NCBI RefSeq assembly: GCF_023630255.1
Contig: NZ_JALPRS010000003.1
Location: forward strand, 124,001 to 188,000
DNA: 64,000 bases
Direction: 5' to 3'
DNA from: Pontibacter deserti
Lineage (GTDB): Bacteria; Bacteroidota; Bacteroidia; Cytophagales; Hymenobacteraceae
In this document: positions 34,882-43,709 of the stretch, in pieces
Position numbering within the stretch: position 1 is the stretch's first letter
Layout: every line of letters begins with the position of its first letter
Translations under genes and position numbers: made by a program
Notes under the pieces: model-generated
Told to the model about the DNA's origin: nothing
Seen by the model: only the letters and a program-made list of their open reading frames with translations
The model's database searches: none

Positions 34882-35301
34882 GTGTTTAGTGTTTCGATAA
34901 AATTCATAATTCCATTGGATAGCTACTTCAAGAAACGCTACAACAGCTTTAAGTTTGCCATAAAGGGTATAAACTCGGCTGTGCGTTCGGAGCCGCACAT
35001 GCGCCTGCATATACTGGCTGCCATTGGGGTTATACTTCTTGGCATCATATTCAGGGTAACGAAGGTAGAGTGGTGCCTGCTGGCCGGAAGTATAGGCTTG
35101 GTCATAACTGCTGAGATCTTTAACACCTCCATTGAAACGCTAACAAACCTGGTATCGCCGCAACATAACCCGTTGGCCGGTAAAACCAAAGACCTGGCAG
35201 CCGCAGCCGTACTGGTAGCAGCCATAACCGCCGCTATAGTTGGCCTCATCATTTTTGTGCCTTACGTGCAGGACCTGATTAACACCTATCAGACTGATTA
35301 A
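34882..35301 (+). CDS. Diacylglycerol kinase family protein (DgkA/undecaprenol kinase type)
   Basis: About 128-139 residues, three membrane helices. The family core is clear: FKFAIKGINSAVRSEPHMRLH, then AEIFNTSIETLTNLVSP and KTKDLAAAAVL with the catalytic Glu and Asp. Members phosphorylate diacylglycerol or undecaprenol at the membrane. The start is uncertain: GTG at 34882 or TTG at 34915 (MDSYFKKRYNSF); the latter is closer to the family N-terminus. Ten bases after msrA, possibly read through from it. Confidence 0.9.
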   Translation: MFSVSIKFIIPLDSYFKKRYNSFKFAIKGINSAVRSEPHMRLHILAAIGVILLGIIFRVTKVEWCLLAGSIGLVITAEIFNTSIETLTNLVSPQHNPLAGKTKDLAAAAVLVAAITAAIVGLIIFVPYVQDLINTYQTD

Positions 35302-35352
35302 GCACCCTTGCTATACTTTATCCGTACCTCTTTCATCATCATTTAAAATAAT

Positions 35353-35360
35353 TACCTTTG
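35353..35360 (+). promoter_or_regulatory. -7 promoter box for the lipoprotein gene at 35382
   Basis: TACCTTTG, exact TAnnTTTG match; predicted transcription start near 35367, 15 nt before the ATG. Confidence 0.55.
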
Positions 35361-35381
35361 CAGCCGCTTAAAAAAACGGAA

Positions 35382-35744
35382 ATGTATAAAATACTAACCT
35401 ACATTTTTATAGTTAGCCTGTTTTGTGTGGCTGTATCCTGCAAATCAACTAATGCGCCGGAGGGTCCACAGGCACCCTGGTTAACTGACCTTATACAGCA
35501 ACTGGAACAAGACGCTCCGGCCAACCCTCCCGCTAAAATTTACCGTTATACCTATAACAACCAGGAAGTATACTACCTGACAGGCCGCTGCTGCGACATA
35601 CCTTCTAAACTGTTTGATAAGGATGGTGCCCAGCTTTGCGAGCCGGATGGTGGTATAACCGGAAGGGGAGATGGTCGCTGCCCTGATTTTGCAGAAAAGC
35701 GCACAAACGAAACTTTAATTTGGGAAGATAAACGAGAAAGATAA
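35382..35744 (+). CDS. Small lipoprotein (DUF6970-like)
   Basis: 120 residues. MYKILTYIFIVSLFCVAVSC is a lipoprotein signal peptide with the acylated Cys at residue 20. The mature region (APWLTDLIQQLEQD ... IYRYTYNNQEVYYLTGRCCD, then a GGITGRGDGRCPDF segment) matches small Bacteroidota lipoproteins with a Cys-Cys pair and a calcium-binding-like DGxxxGxGDGR stretch. Function unknown. The ATG at 35382 is supported by the upstream -7 box; an in-frame TTG at 35358 overlaps that box. Confidence 0.78.
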   Translation: MYKILTYIFIVSLFCVAVSCKSTNAPEGPQAPWLTDLIQQLEQDAPANPPAKIYRYTYNNQEVYYLTGRCCDIPSKLFDKDGAQLCEPDGGITGRGDGRCPDFAEKRTNETLIWEDKRER

Positions 35745-35751
35745 ATTAGAA

Positions 35752-36228
35752 ATGACAGGAAACGACGTACTGAAGAACTTATCAGAATATAACATCTGGG
35801 CAAACCAGACCATGCTGGATGTTTTCAGCAGCTTGCCAAGCGTACCAAACAATGCAGCCCGCTTAATGAGCCACGCACTTAACGCACAGGCCATCTGGAT
35901 AACACGTATTACCGGCACACAAAGCCCCGTAAAAGTATGGCAGGAGCACAACTTGGAGCAATTAAAGGAGCTGCACAAAAATGCCTCTTATAAAATTGCC
36001 GAACTGGTTGCCAACGCCGACGAAGCCGAGTTTAACCGCCTGATAGATTATACCAACAGCCAGGGTAACAAGTATAGCACCCGTGTTTTAGATATTTTAA
36101 CACATGCCTTCAACCATGCCACCTACCACCGTGCCCAGGTTGCCACTGATCTGCGCAAAAACGGCCACACACCGCCAAACACCGATTATGTTACCTACGT
36201 GCGTGAGCTGATGGGCCAGGTATACTAA
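35752..36228 (+). CDS. DinB-family protein
   Basis: 158 residues, all-helical four-helix-bundle DinB fold. Metal-site histidines are at SHALNAQAIWI (about residue 42) and THAFNHATYHRAQV (about 123-135), the typical H-x(n)-HxxxH spacing. Members are metal-dependent thiol transferase-like proteins (for example bacillithiol transferases) or of unknown function. Starts seven bases after the lipoprotein gene, so the two are probably co-transcribed. Confidence 0.9.
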   Translation: MTGNDVLKNLSEYNIWANQTMLDVFSSLPSVPNNAARLMSHALNAQAIWITRITGTQSPVKVWQEHNLEQLKELHKNASYKIAELVANADEAEFNRLIDYTNSQGNKYSTRVLDILTHAFNHATYHRAQVATDLRKNGHTPPNTDYVTYVRELMGQVY

Positions 36229-36255
36229 GTATAAACTCAGAAGTATAAACAAATA

Positions 36256-36283
36256 AAAAGGAGCTCCAGAAAGAGCTCCTTTT
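36256..36283 (+). terminator. Terminator after the DinB gene
   Basis: AAAAGGAGCTC, 6-nt loop, GAGCTCCTTTT: 11-bp perfect stem. Confidence 0.93.
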
Positions 36284-36344
36284 TACATGGGGGTTCACAA
36301 ATTAATTCATTTAAAAACTTCCGGACTCAACCGGAGAAGTTTCT

Positions 36345-37142
36345 TTATTCAGGCAGCTGTACTGTGCCTAAGTCTTTAATAGCGTTCTGTGATACTACTA
36401 CATCTGTTACTGTTGTATCATGTGCAGCACCTTCAGTGTAGAACTTAACAGTGTAAGAACCAGCCGGCACACCTTTGATCAGGAAGTCACCAGCTTCGTT
36501 GGCAAAGCCACCTAGTGTATCGTTAGCAGAAGAGATTACATAAATACCTGGCTTATACTCAGCAGGAGTTACTTTACCTCTGATACCACCAGCCACAGCC
36601 TGTGAAATCACACGAATTACAGGTTTCAGGTTATAACCGCCGTTGCCTTTAGCTACTACCGAACGGGCAGCATCAAAGTCAAGCAGCATTACATAAGTTA
36701 CATCAGATTCTAAAGTAGCATTCACGTCAAGTTTCACACCTGATGTCTGTCCGCTTGGTGTTTTCAGGTCGATTACTTCACCGCTCTTAAGCTTTACTGT
36801 GTTCTCGTCGCCAAGTATAAGTCTGATCTGGGAGATGTTGCCTGCAGGCAGTTCAGCGCTGGCAAGCAAAGTATCTTGGCCATTTGCAAAGTCAAGCAGG
36901 TTATAGATACCAGGGTTGATTTCATCTAGTGTTATCCAGCCTTCTTCGCTGTCAGTGTCTTCAGTATGCACCTGCACAGATTCGATTTCGATGTTTACTT
37001 CTTCATAATCGCCAGGCGCATCCGTCATACGAACCTGCAGTTGCGATGTGCCACTGCCTTCATTCTCTGATTCGCTGTCGCATGAGCTAAAGCCGAAAAT
37101 AAGGCCACCTAATAAGAAAGGGATAATCAGTTTTCTTTTCAT
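36345..37142 (-). CDS. DUF4382 lipoprotein with carboxypeptidase-regulatory-like domain
   Basis: 265 residues. Lipoprotein signal MKRKLIIPFLLGGLIFGFSS followed by Cys21. DUF4382 domain (about 33-175): LQVRMTDAPGDYEEVNIEIE, then WITLDEINPGIYNLLDF and LPAGNISQIRLILGDENTV. A C-terminal beta-sandwich segment (GGIRGKVTPAEYKPGIYVIS ... DFLIKGVPAGSYTVKFY) is the carboxypeptidase-regulatory-like fold. Function unknown; surface lipoproteins of this type are common in Bacteroidota. Confidence 0.9.
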   Translation of the reverse strand: MKRKLIIPFLLGGLIFGFSSCDSESENEGSGTSQLQVRMTDAPGDYEEVNIEIESVQVHTEDTDSEEGWITLDEINPGIYNLLDFANGQDTLLASAELPAGNISQIRLILGDENTVKLKSGEVIDLKTPSGQTSGVKLDVNATLESDVTYVMLLDFDAARSVVAKGNGGYNLKPVIRVISQAVAGGIRGKVTPAEYKPGIYVISSANDTLGGFANEAGDFLIKGVPAGSYTVKFYTEGAAHDTTVTDVVVSQNAIKDLGTVQLPE

Positions 37143-37315
37143 AATTATTGTATTTAAAAGTTATAGCTCAAATATCTGATACAAAGATGAAGACAACATG
37201 AAGATTTAAAATTGTCTGTCTTTTTATAGTTGAGCTTGTTACGTTCTGTAATGCCTTGTGGCATTTGTAGGGATAGAACGCAGATAACAGCAGGAAATTA
37301 CGTATGCCTATATAT

Positions 37316-37351
37316 GAAAGATGCCTGAAATAGGCATTTCAGGCATCTTTC
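37316..37351 (-). terminator. Terminator after the AsmA-like gene
   Basis: GAAAGATGCCTGAAA, 6-nt loop, TTTCAGGCATCTTTC: 15-bp perfect stem, 3' of the minus-strand stop codon at 37396. Confidence 0.92.
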
Positions 37352-37395
37352 TTTAAATACAACAATTTTATATTATAGTACTTCTATAAATTGCA

Positions 37396-40300
37396 TTATT
37401 TTGCACCAGCTTTCGTAGTATCAGCTGGAGTAGGAGCAGGCTTAACAGCTGGCTTTGTTTTCGGTTTCAGAAAATCGGAGATCTTATCGGTAGCCTGTTT
37501 CTTAATATTGAGCTCGGCTTCTTTACGTTTCTTTTCCAGTTCCAGGCGCGCTTTCTGCTCAGCTTCCAGTTTTCTTCTGTTCAGCTCGTTCCGGATGCTG
37601 TCTTCTGCCTGTGCCTTACGCTGATCCAGTTTAAGTTTAGCATCGTTCAGTTTGCTCTGCACTGCTTCTTTTACAAGAGTAGATGCCTGCTCTTTTACGC
37701 TGCCACCAGCTAAGCTCACACGAGGATCGGCCAGCGTACCACCAACTTTCAGGTTCAGGGTTACACGCTCAGCAGCTTTTAACTGAGTGCCGCCGATCAT
37801 ACCAGCTAAACGGGAGTTCAGTTCTTTACCTACTTTTCCGGTTGGCACATTCAGGGCAGTTACATAATCTATTTGTCCGTTCACGTTGTTGCTACCACCT
37901 ACAGTCATCTGCACGTCGCCTACTTTCATGTCAAATGGTTTGATCACCAGACTACCATCAATTATCTGCGCATCGATCATCTTGTTCTCAACTACAAAGT
38001 TTTTCAGTTGCTCCAGGTGCGTCAGGGTACTTATCTGCTGAACAATCTTCACATCGCGTACAGCTGCTTTCAATACTTTTATCACACCTGCACCATCCAT
38101 CGTTTTAAACACAGGTGTCATGTCAGGTGCCATCTCACCAGCAAAATTAAACTTGGTGTTAAAGGTACCATCCAGCAGACCAGCAATTGGCGCTATGGCT
38201 TTTATAGTATTAAAGGCATTAAAAGCCTGTCGGAAGTTCAGGTTCTGTACATCAAGCGCCATATCAAACAGGGGCTTCGAAATATCCGATGTATTGTAAG
38301 TACCGCTGGTGGCAAATGTAGCGCCAAGGGTGTTAAAGGTTACCTTATCCAATTTTGCTACCTTATCTTTCACCAGCACGCGGCCCTGCATGTTGTTTAG
38401 CTTCAGGTTATCATAAAGCACCTGTTTAGCATCTACATTTAAGGTAATGTCTAAGTTTGCCGGTACTTCTACTACACCTTCTTCCTGGGCATTTGCTACT
38501 GGTTCACCGGTTTCTTCTACCATCCACTCATTCACGTTAAAATTATTAGAGCTCAGGTTAAAGTTTCCGCGCAGGCTCTGGTTATCAGCCAGAGCATAGC
38601 CTAGATAATTTGAGATGCTACCGTTTGCCTGTATATCACTCTTGCCTAACTGGCCATTCAGGTTCTTGATCTCAATGCGCTCGTTATTGAACACGGCATT
38701 GGCTTTGCTGATCTTTATACCTTGCGGCATATCAGTGCTTACAAAGTTCAGGTTGCTGATGGCCATAGTTCCGTTTGCCGAAATGTTGTTATACTTCTCA
38801 GCTTCCACATCGCTCATTTTGCCTTTAGCCGCCACGTTGGCATTTATTCTACCCGATACGGTCATACCTTCCTGCGGGAATATCTTGGTCAGTTTGGTCA
38901 GATCAAGTATACCTTTAATATCGAAATCGAAGGCCGGTTGATCTATACCTGCAATAAGTGCTCTGCCGGAAAGAGGCTCGCCGTCTAAGGTCATGTTAAA
39001 GCGCTCCACGTTTATGCGGGTATCGTCGGTATTACCAGTTTTATTCAGGATGTTAGCTACCATGTTCAGGTTCTGGATAGGTGCAGGAAAATCCTTGGAC
39101 TTGATATAGCCGTTGGTCAGGCGCATATCGGCATCAATAACAGGCATGCTCTTTTCAGAATAAACTCCTTTGGCATCAGCATCAACCTTTAATAAACCAC
39201 GTAGCGCCATACCTTCTATCGGGTATACTTTGGTCATTTCGGTCAGGTCTATATTTGCCTTTATATTGCCATCTACCTTCATCGGCTCCAAACCTTCAAT
39301 CAACACTTTGGCATCTACTGGGTTCTTCCCTAAGTCGAGATGCAGTTGGCGCACATTAACTACCATGTTATTTGGGTTGCCATCTTTGTTATCGATGCGC
39401 ATATCCACGTTAATGTTTCGGGCAGCCTGTGGCAGGTCAGGGTATTTGAAAAAACCATTGATGATCTTCAGTTCTGTACCATAGCCCGGCATCAGGGTAT
39501 CGATCATGCGACCTTTAAAATAACCGTCGAAGCTTAGCTTGCCTTCCGTTTTGATATCCTTGAACTGCTCTGTATACATACCCGGCACTACCGACAGCAC
39601 ATTTCTGAAATCAGTCTCCGTAGCTTTAAAGGTCAGGTCGAAGTCTATAGCTTCTTCAGGCATAAGTATAGTTCCGGCAAACTGGAACGGCAGCTCGTTC
39701 AGCTGAATTTTGTTATCCTTGAAAGTATAGAGTGCCTTGTTCAGGTCCATAGCCATCGTTACATCGGCATCCAGTTTTCCGTTCTCTATATAGTTTACGC
39801 CATCATAGGTCATGGTAAAGCGGTCCGATGTGGTCTGCGACTTCATATCGAACACATCTTTGGCAAAGTCGCCGGAGCCGATGTGGTTTACATTATAGGC
39901 AGCCATACCAAAAGGGATACTCAGGTCATCGTAAAAAAGGGTAGCGTTGTTTACATCCCATTTTTTAATGCCCATTTTAAAATCGCTGGCAGCAGTATCG
40001 GCAGGAGTTTCAGCTATGCTGTCTGGTATCATAATATCCCAGTTTGCTTTGCCGCTTTTTAAAACTATTAGCCTGATCTTAGGCTGATCCATAGTAATAG
40101 AGTTTATCTCCAGTTCGTCGCCGGCAATTACACTCATCAGGTCAAGGCCCATTCTAAAGGCAGGCACCTGCGCCAATGTATCGGTAGCAAAAGAGTCTAT
40201 GCCAACTATAGCCAGGTTCTCTACACCCAGCGACACATCCGGGAAGTCACGGAACAGCGAAAGGCTTACATCATCGGTCTGGTAAAGCACTTTTGCATTA

Positions 40301-40425
40301 ATATTCTTTGCTATCTCTTTGTCGAGGGTCTGTTTGATTTTATCTTTGAACAGAACAGGTACCAGTGCTGCTACTGCCAGCAGTACCGCCAGAAAGACAA
40401 AGAAGCCAATTACTACTTTTTTCAT
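37396..40425 (-). CDS. AsmA-like inner-membrane-anchored protein
   Basis: 1009 residues. One N-terminal membrane helix (VVIGFFVFLAVLLAVAALVP) and then a very long beta-rich periplasmic region typical of the AsmA/YhdP/TamB superfamily, which form lipid-conducting bridges between inner and outer membranes. AsmA-type N-terminus: LDKEIAKNINAKVLY ... DVSLGVENLAIVG. The C-terminal 110 residues are Lys/Glu/Ala-rich and probably coiled-coil (QSKLNDAKLKLDQRKAQAED ...) and end in a Pro/Ala/Lys tail. Single gene with promoter box and terminator. Confidence 0.9.
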   Translation of the reverse strand: MKKVVIGFFVFLAVLLAVAALVPVLFKDKIKQTLDKEIAKNINAKVLYQTDDVSLSLFRDFPDVSLGVENLAIVGIDSFATDTLAQVPAFRMGLDLMSVIAGDELEINSITMDQPKIRLIVLKSGKANWDIMIPDSIAETPADTAASDFKMGIKKWDVNNATLFYDDLSIPFGMAAYNVNHIGSGDFAKDVFDMKSQTTSDRFTMTYDGVNYIENGKLDADVTMAMDLNKALYTFKDNKIQLNELPFQFAGTILMPEEAIDFDLTFKATETDFRNVLSVVPGMYTEQFKDIKTEGKLSFDGYFKGRMIDTLMPGYGTELKIINGFFKYPDLPQAARNINVDMRIDNKDGNPNNMVVNVRQLHLDLGKNPVDAKVLIEGLEPMKVDGNIKANIDLTEMTKVYPIEGMALRGLLKVDADAKGVYSEKSMPVIDADMRLTNGYIKSKDFPAPIQNLNMVANILNKTGNTDDTRINVERFNMTLDGEPLSGRALIAGIDQPAFDFDIKGILDLTKLTKIFPQEGMTVSGRINANVAAKGKMSDVEAEKYNNISANGTMAISNLNFVSTDMPQGIKISKANAVFNNERIEIKNLNGQLGKSDIQANGSISNYLGYALADNQSLRGNFNLSSNNFNVNEWMVEETGEPVANAQEEGVVEVPANLDITLNVDAKQVLYDNLKLNNMQGRVLVKDKVAKLDKVTFNTLGATFATSGTYNTSDISKPLFDMALDVQNLNFRQAFNAFNTIKAIAPIAGLLDGTFNTKFNFAGEMAPDMTPVFKTMDGAGVIKVLKAAVRDVKIVQQISTLTHLEQLKNFVVENKMIDAQIIDGSLVIKPFDMKVGDVQMTVGGSNNVNGQIDYVTALNVPTGKVGKELNSRLAGMIGGTQLKAAERVTLNLKVGGTLADPRVSLAGGSVKEQASTLVKEAVQSKLNDAKLKLDQRKAQAEDSIRNELNRRKLEAEQKARLELEKKRKEAELNIKKQATDKISDFLKPKTKPAVKPAPTPADTTKAGAK

Positions 40426-40467
40426 ATAGGAATAAGTAAGGGTATCTTGTTATAAATGCGTATCCTG

Positions 40468-40475
40468 CAAAGGTA
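40468..40475 (-). promoter_or_regulatory. -7 promoter box for the AsmA-like gene
   Basis: Minus-strand TACCTTTG fits TAnnTTTG; predicted start near 40461, leader about 36 nt. Confidence 0.5.
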
Positions 40476-40559
40476 TAGCCAAAACTATGCAAAAGTTTAA
40501 AGGCAAAGTATAGTAAGCATTAATTTTTCGGTTTAGCTTGTTCTGATGCACGTTAAAAC

Positions 40560-41573
40560 ATGTTTTTAAAAAAATGGATCTTATATGTTATTGCCTTTCT
40601 GTGGTGCTTTGTAGCAACCGCACAGGATGTACACTACTCACAGCAGTACGCTAACCGTTTATACCTGAATCCTGCCTTTGCCGGCTTAAATCATGACTGG
40701 AGTGTAAGTATAAGCCACCGTACACAATGGCCTGCACTTAACGGGGCTTTCCTTACCAACCAGGTAGCTGCTGATTTATTGCTTCCAAATACAAAAAGTG
40801 CAATTAGTTTACTACTGCTTCAGGACAAGGCCGGTATCGGTGGATTACAAAAACTGGCTGCTTCTGCCGGGTACGCTTACCACACTCCCTTAACTGATCG
40901 TATAGCCTTATCCGCAGGTTTACAGGCCACAGTTGCTTCCTTAAGTATAAACTTTGATAATCTTGTTTTTGGCGACCAGTTAAGCGATAACGGGCAGGTG
41001 GCTGTAACTACAGCAGAAGCAAATACCTTTGAGCCAACACAATACATAAGCTTTGCTACAGGCGCACTGCTTTATACAAACCAGCTATGGCTGGGCCTCA
41101 CGGCTGCACACTTAAATAAACCTGCTTATGGCTTCGGAGAAAAAACTTCGCTCCCGATGCGTTTTACGGTAAACACTGGCTACAAATTTTACGTTAGCAG
41201 CTACCAAACCAACGGAGGCGAGGCAGAGTTTAGCATAACCCCGACAGCTACTTTTACACATCAGAAAAATTTTAATTGGCTGAGTGCCGGTTTATACACT
41301 AATTATACTCCTGTTTCGTTAGGTTTATTATACAAAGGAGTACCGGTAACAGGCGATCAGAACCAGGAACAGGCACTTGCCGTAATAGCAGGGCTGCAAC
41401 TAAATCAGGTAAAAGTCGGGTTCAGCCACGATGTAGGAATAAGCGATTTTAGCCGCCAAAGTGGTGGTGCTACCGAAATTTCTATTGTTTTTGAACGACT
41501 TGGTACTGATAAAGTGTTTCGAAGCCGCTCCCGGTCAAAAATAAGCCGACGCATTATTTGTCCGGAAATCTAA
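40560..41573 (+). CDS. PorP/SprF-family T9SS-associated outer-membrane protein
   Basis: 337 residues: signal peptide (MFLKKWILYVIAFLWCFVAT, cleavage near AQD) and an outer-membrane beta-barrel. The family opening DVHYSQQYANRLYLNPAFAG and SISHRTQWPAL are clear. PorP/SprF proteins work with the type IX secretion system to attach or secrete adhesins such as SprB. Lies directly upstream of the GldJ/GldK-like lipoprotein gene, matching the usual porP-porK order, but porL, porM and porN do not follow. Confidence 0.92.
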   Translation: MFLKKWILYVIAFLWCFVATAQDVHYSQQYANRLYLNPAFAGLNHDWSVSISHRTQWPALNGAFLTNQVAADLLLPNTKSAISLLLLQDKAGIGGLQKLAASAGYAYHTPLTDRIALSAGLQATVASLSINFDNLVFGDQLSDNGQVAVTTAEANTFEPTQYISFATGALLYTNQLWLGLTAAHLNKPAYGFGEKTSLPMRFTVNTGYKFYVSSYQTNGGEAEFSITPTATFTHQKNFNWLSAGLYTNYTPVSLGLLYKGVPVTGDQNQEQALAVIAGLQLNQVKVGFSHDVGISDFSRQSGGATEISIVFERLGTDKVFRSRSRSKISRRIICPEI

Positions 41574-41636
41574 TTTTATTTATAATTGCACATTAAACTA
41601 CGTTACAAGAACCTTATCTTAATTGGGTGCTATTTT

Positions 41637-42881
41637 ATGAAATTTGCTAAGTATTTATCGGCTGTGGTTATGGGAGGCTTGCTTCTCACTGCCTGCAATA
41701 GAGGAGGACAGCCTACCAGCACAAACCCGGGAGACTACAGCTCCGCCACAGGTATAGAGTATGGCGAAGACGAAAAGGCTTTTGCTGTGGAGGATTACGC
41801 TGATATTCAGGGCGGTCCGGGATTGATTTTTATTGAAGGTGGCCGTACTGTATTAGGTTCTATGGAAGAGGATGTTGCCATGACGCGCGATAATATTGAG
41901 CGTACGGTAACAGTTGCTTCTTTCTATATGGATGAAACTGAGGTCGCAAACATTCACTGGCTGGAGTATCTGCACTACATTAAGCAGGACTCAGTTCCGG
42001 AAGTATACCAGGCAGCTCTGCCAGATACTACTGTTTGGTCTCGTCAGCTTTCTTTCAACGATCCTTATGTAACGTACTACCTGCGTTATCCTGGTTTCCG
42101 TTTCTTCCCGGTGGTGGGTGTAAGCTGGTTACAGGCTAATAACTACGCTATCTGGCGTACAGCTAAGGTAAACGAAAACCTTGCTAAAGAAGCTACTGGC
42201 GGCGGTGGCGGCAAAAGAGGCCTTTTCGGAAGAAAGAAAGGTGCTGAAGAAGCTCCTGCCGAAGGCGAAAAACCATCTATCGAGTCTGGTTATGTGCTTC
42301 CGAACTATCGTCTCCCAACAGAGGCAGAGTGGGAATATGCAGCTCAGGCGATGATTGGTACACAGTACTCTGAAGACGAGAACCAGAACAACCGCAGACT
42401 TTACCCTTGGGATGGCCACCAAATACGTAACCCGTATGGCAAGCAGATGGGTAAGTTTATGGCTAACTTTAAGCGTGGCCGTGGTGACTATGCAGGTATC
42501 GCAGGTGCCCTGAACGACGGTGCGATGATCACAGACTATATTTACAGCTACCCGCCAAACGACTTCGGTTTATATAACATGGCCGGTAACGTAAACGAGT
42601 GGGTACAAGATGTGTATCGTCCGCTTTCTTTTGAAGATGTGGAAGACCTGAACCCATTCCGTAGAGATGGTTATCTGGATGAGAAAGAAAATTATGCTAA
42701 CACTGATGTTAGAGATTTCCACTCGCTGATCAACGATGAGGTTCGCGTTTACAAAGGCGGTTCCTGGAAAGATGTTGCTTACTGGTTATCTCCTGGTACT
42801 CGTCGTTTCATGACGCAGGATTCATCAACAGCAACTATTGGTTTCCGTTGTGCCATGATCAACGCTGGCTCAAACCATTAA
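41637..42881 (+). CDS. T9SS/gliding lipoprotein of the SUMF1 fold (GldJ/GldK family)
   Basis: 414 residues from MKFAKYLSAVVMGGLLLTAC, a lipoprotein signal with Cys20. The rest is the formylglycine-generating-enzyme (SUMF1) fold as in GldJ and GldK/PorK: FIEGGRTVLGSMEED, MDETEVANIHWLEYLHYIK, NYRLPTEAEWEYAAQ, YNMAGNVNEWVQDVYRP, VYKGGSWKDVAYW and IGFRCAM. In these proteins the fold is structural, forming the periplasmic ring of the type IX secretion system. A low-complexity Gly/Lys/Glu insert (about 182-212) interrupts the domain. Because gldLMN do not follow, GldJ is as likely as GldK. Confidence 0.85.
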   Translation: MKFAKYLSAVVMGGLLLTACNRGGQPTSTNPGDYSSATGIEYGEDEKAFAVEDYADIQGGPGLIFIEGGRTVLGSMEEDVAMTRDNIERTVTVASFYMDETEVANIHWLEYLHYIKQDSVPEVYQAALPDTTVWSRQLSFNDPYVTYYLRYPGFRFFPVVGVSWLQANNYAIWRTAKVNENLAKEATGGGGGKRGLFGRKKGAEEAPAEGEKPSIESGYVLPNYRLPTEAEWEYAAQAMIGTQYSEDENQNNRRLYPWDGHQIRNPYGKQMGKFMANFKRGRGDYAGIAGALNDGAMITDYIYSYPPNDFGLYNMAGNVNEWVQDVYRPLSFEDVEDLNPFRRDGYLDEKENYANTDVRDFHSLINDEVRVYKGGSWKDVAYWLSPGTRRFMTQDSSTATIGFRCAMINAGSNH

Positions 42882-42907
42882 GAAGTAAATAACCTAACTA
42901 TAATTTT

Positions 42908-42934
42908 AAAGCCCGGACCAAACATCCGGGCTTT
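42908..42934 (+). terminator. Terminator after the GldJ/GldK-like gene
   Basis: AAAGCCCGGA, 7-nt loop, TCCGGGCTTT: 10-bp perfect stem. Confidence 0.92.
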
Positions 42935-42953
42935 ATACTTTATATACCTCCCT

Positions 42954-43433
42954 ATGAAAGAAGAAACAACCGAACACGTACAGATCATCTTTAAAAGCTA
43001 CAGCGATTTATTTGAGCAGGAGATAGAAGAACCGCTTTGGGCGTTTGTGCTGGACAAAGAAAACCGCCTTTACCAGATCGACAGTATTCCGTTTTATACT
43101 TCGCTTATAGCCTCAAACGATATTGTGTTCGCAGATATAGACCCGGCAACCAAACAGCTGGTTTACCAGAAAACGGTAAGCTACGGAGGCCACTCTACTG
43201 TACAGGTTGTGATGAATGATGAAAGTATAGTTATGGACGATATCCGTGATATCTTCAGTAATATGCGTTGCGTGTCAGAAGTAGTAAATGACGACTTCTT
43301 TGTGCTGGACATTCCGGATGATGTAGACTATAAGCAGGTAAAAACCGAACTGGACAGACTGGAAGCGGAAGAGAAAATAGAATATGCTGAGCCGAGCTTA
43401 TCTGATGTGCATCGTAAGCAAACAGAAGGTTAA
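42954..43433 (+). CDS. DUF4265-like protein of unknown function
   Basis: 159 residues, acidic, soluble. EPLWAFVLDKENRLYQIDSIPFYTSLIASNDIVFAD matches the DUF4265 core (a small domain with a W and a PFY segment); the tail is helical (VKTELDRLEAEEKIEYAEPS). No known function. The start codon lies 20 bp after the terminator. Confidence 0.75.
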   Translation: MKEETTEHVQIIFKSYSDLFEQEIEEPLWAFVLDKENRLYQIDSIPFYTSLIASNDIVFADIDPATKQLVYQKTVSYGGHSTVQVVMNDESIVMDDIRDIFSNMRCVSEVVNDDFFVLDIPDDVDYKQVKTELDRLEAEEKIEYAEPSLSDVHRKQTEG

Positions 43434-43460
43434 CCTGTAAACTATTGTCTTACACTTCCT

Positions 43461-43709
43461 ATGAAGATCAACCGCGTGCAGGTAAAGCTATTAGTCTGGA
43501 TCATAATCAATATAGCTTTAATTGCAACGTACTACTGGCACAAAAAAACGATACAGTGTGAGCCGTGTTTACCCAACATTTACTGCCCACCTTGCCAGAC
43601 CAGTTACATGGCAGACTTCCCGACTACTATTTCTATAGTTAATGCAGGTTGCTTACTTCTCTGGATTGCGGATAAAACTATAAGATCGACTATCAGGCGG
43701 CGGCTATAG
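43461..43709 (+). CDS. Small membrane protein with Cys-rich central loop
   Basis: 82 residues. Two hydrophobic helices (VKLLVWIIINIALIATYYW and TTISIVNAGCLLLWIA) flank a periplasmic-type loop IQCEPCLPNIYCPPCQTSY with four cysteines in two CxxC motifs. I do not recognise the family. Two CxxC pairs could bind a metal or form disulfides. It follows the DUF4265-like gene by 27 bp and its 3' end overlaps comF, on the other strand, by 17 bp. Confidence 0.7.
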   Translation: MKINRVQVKLLVWIIINIALIATYYWHKKTIQCEPCLPNIYCPPCQTSYMADFPTTISIVNAGCLLLWIADKTIRSTIRRRL

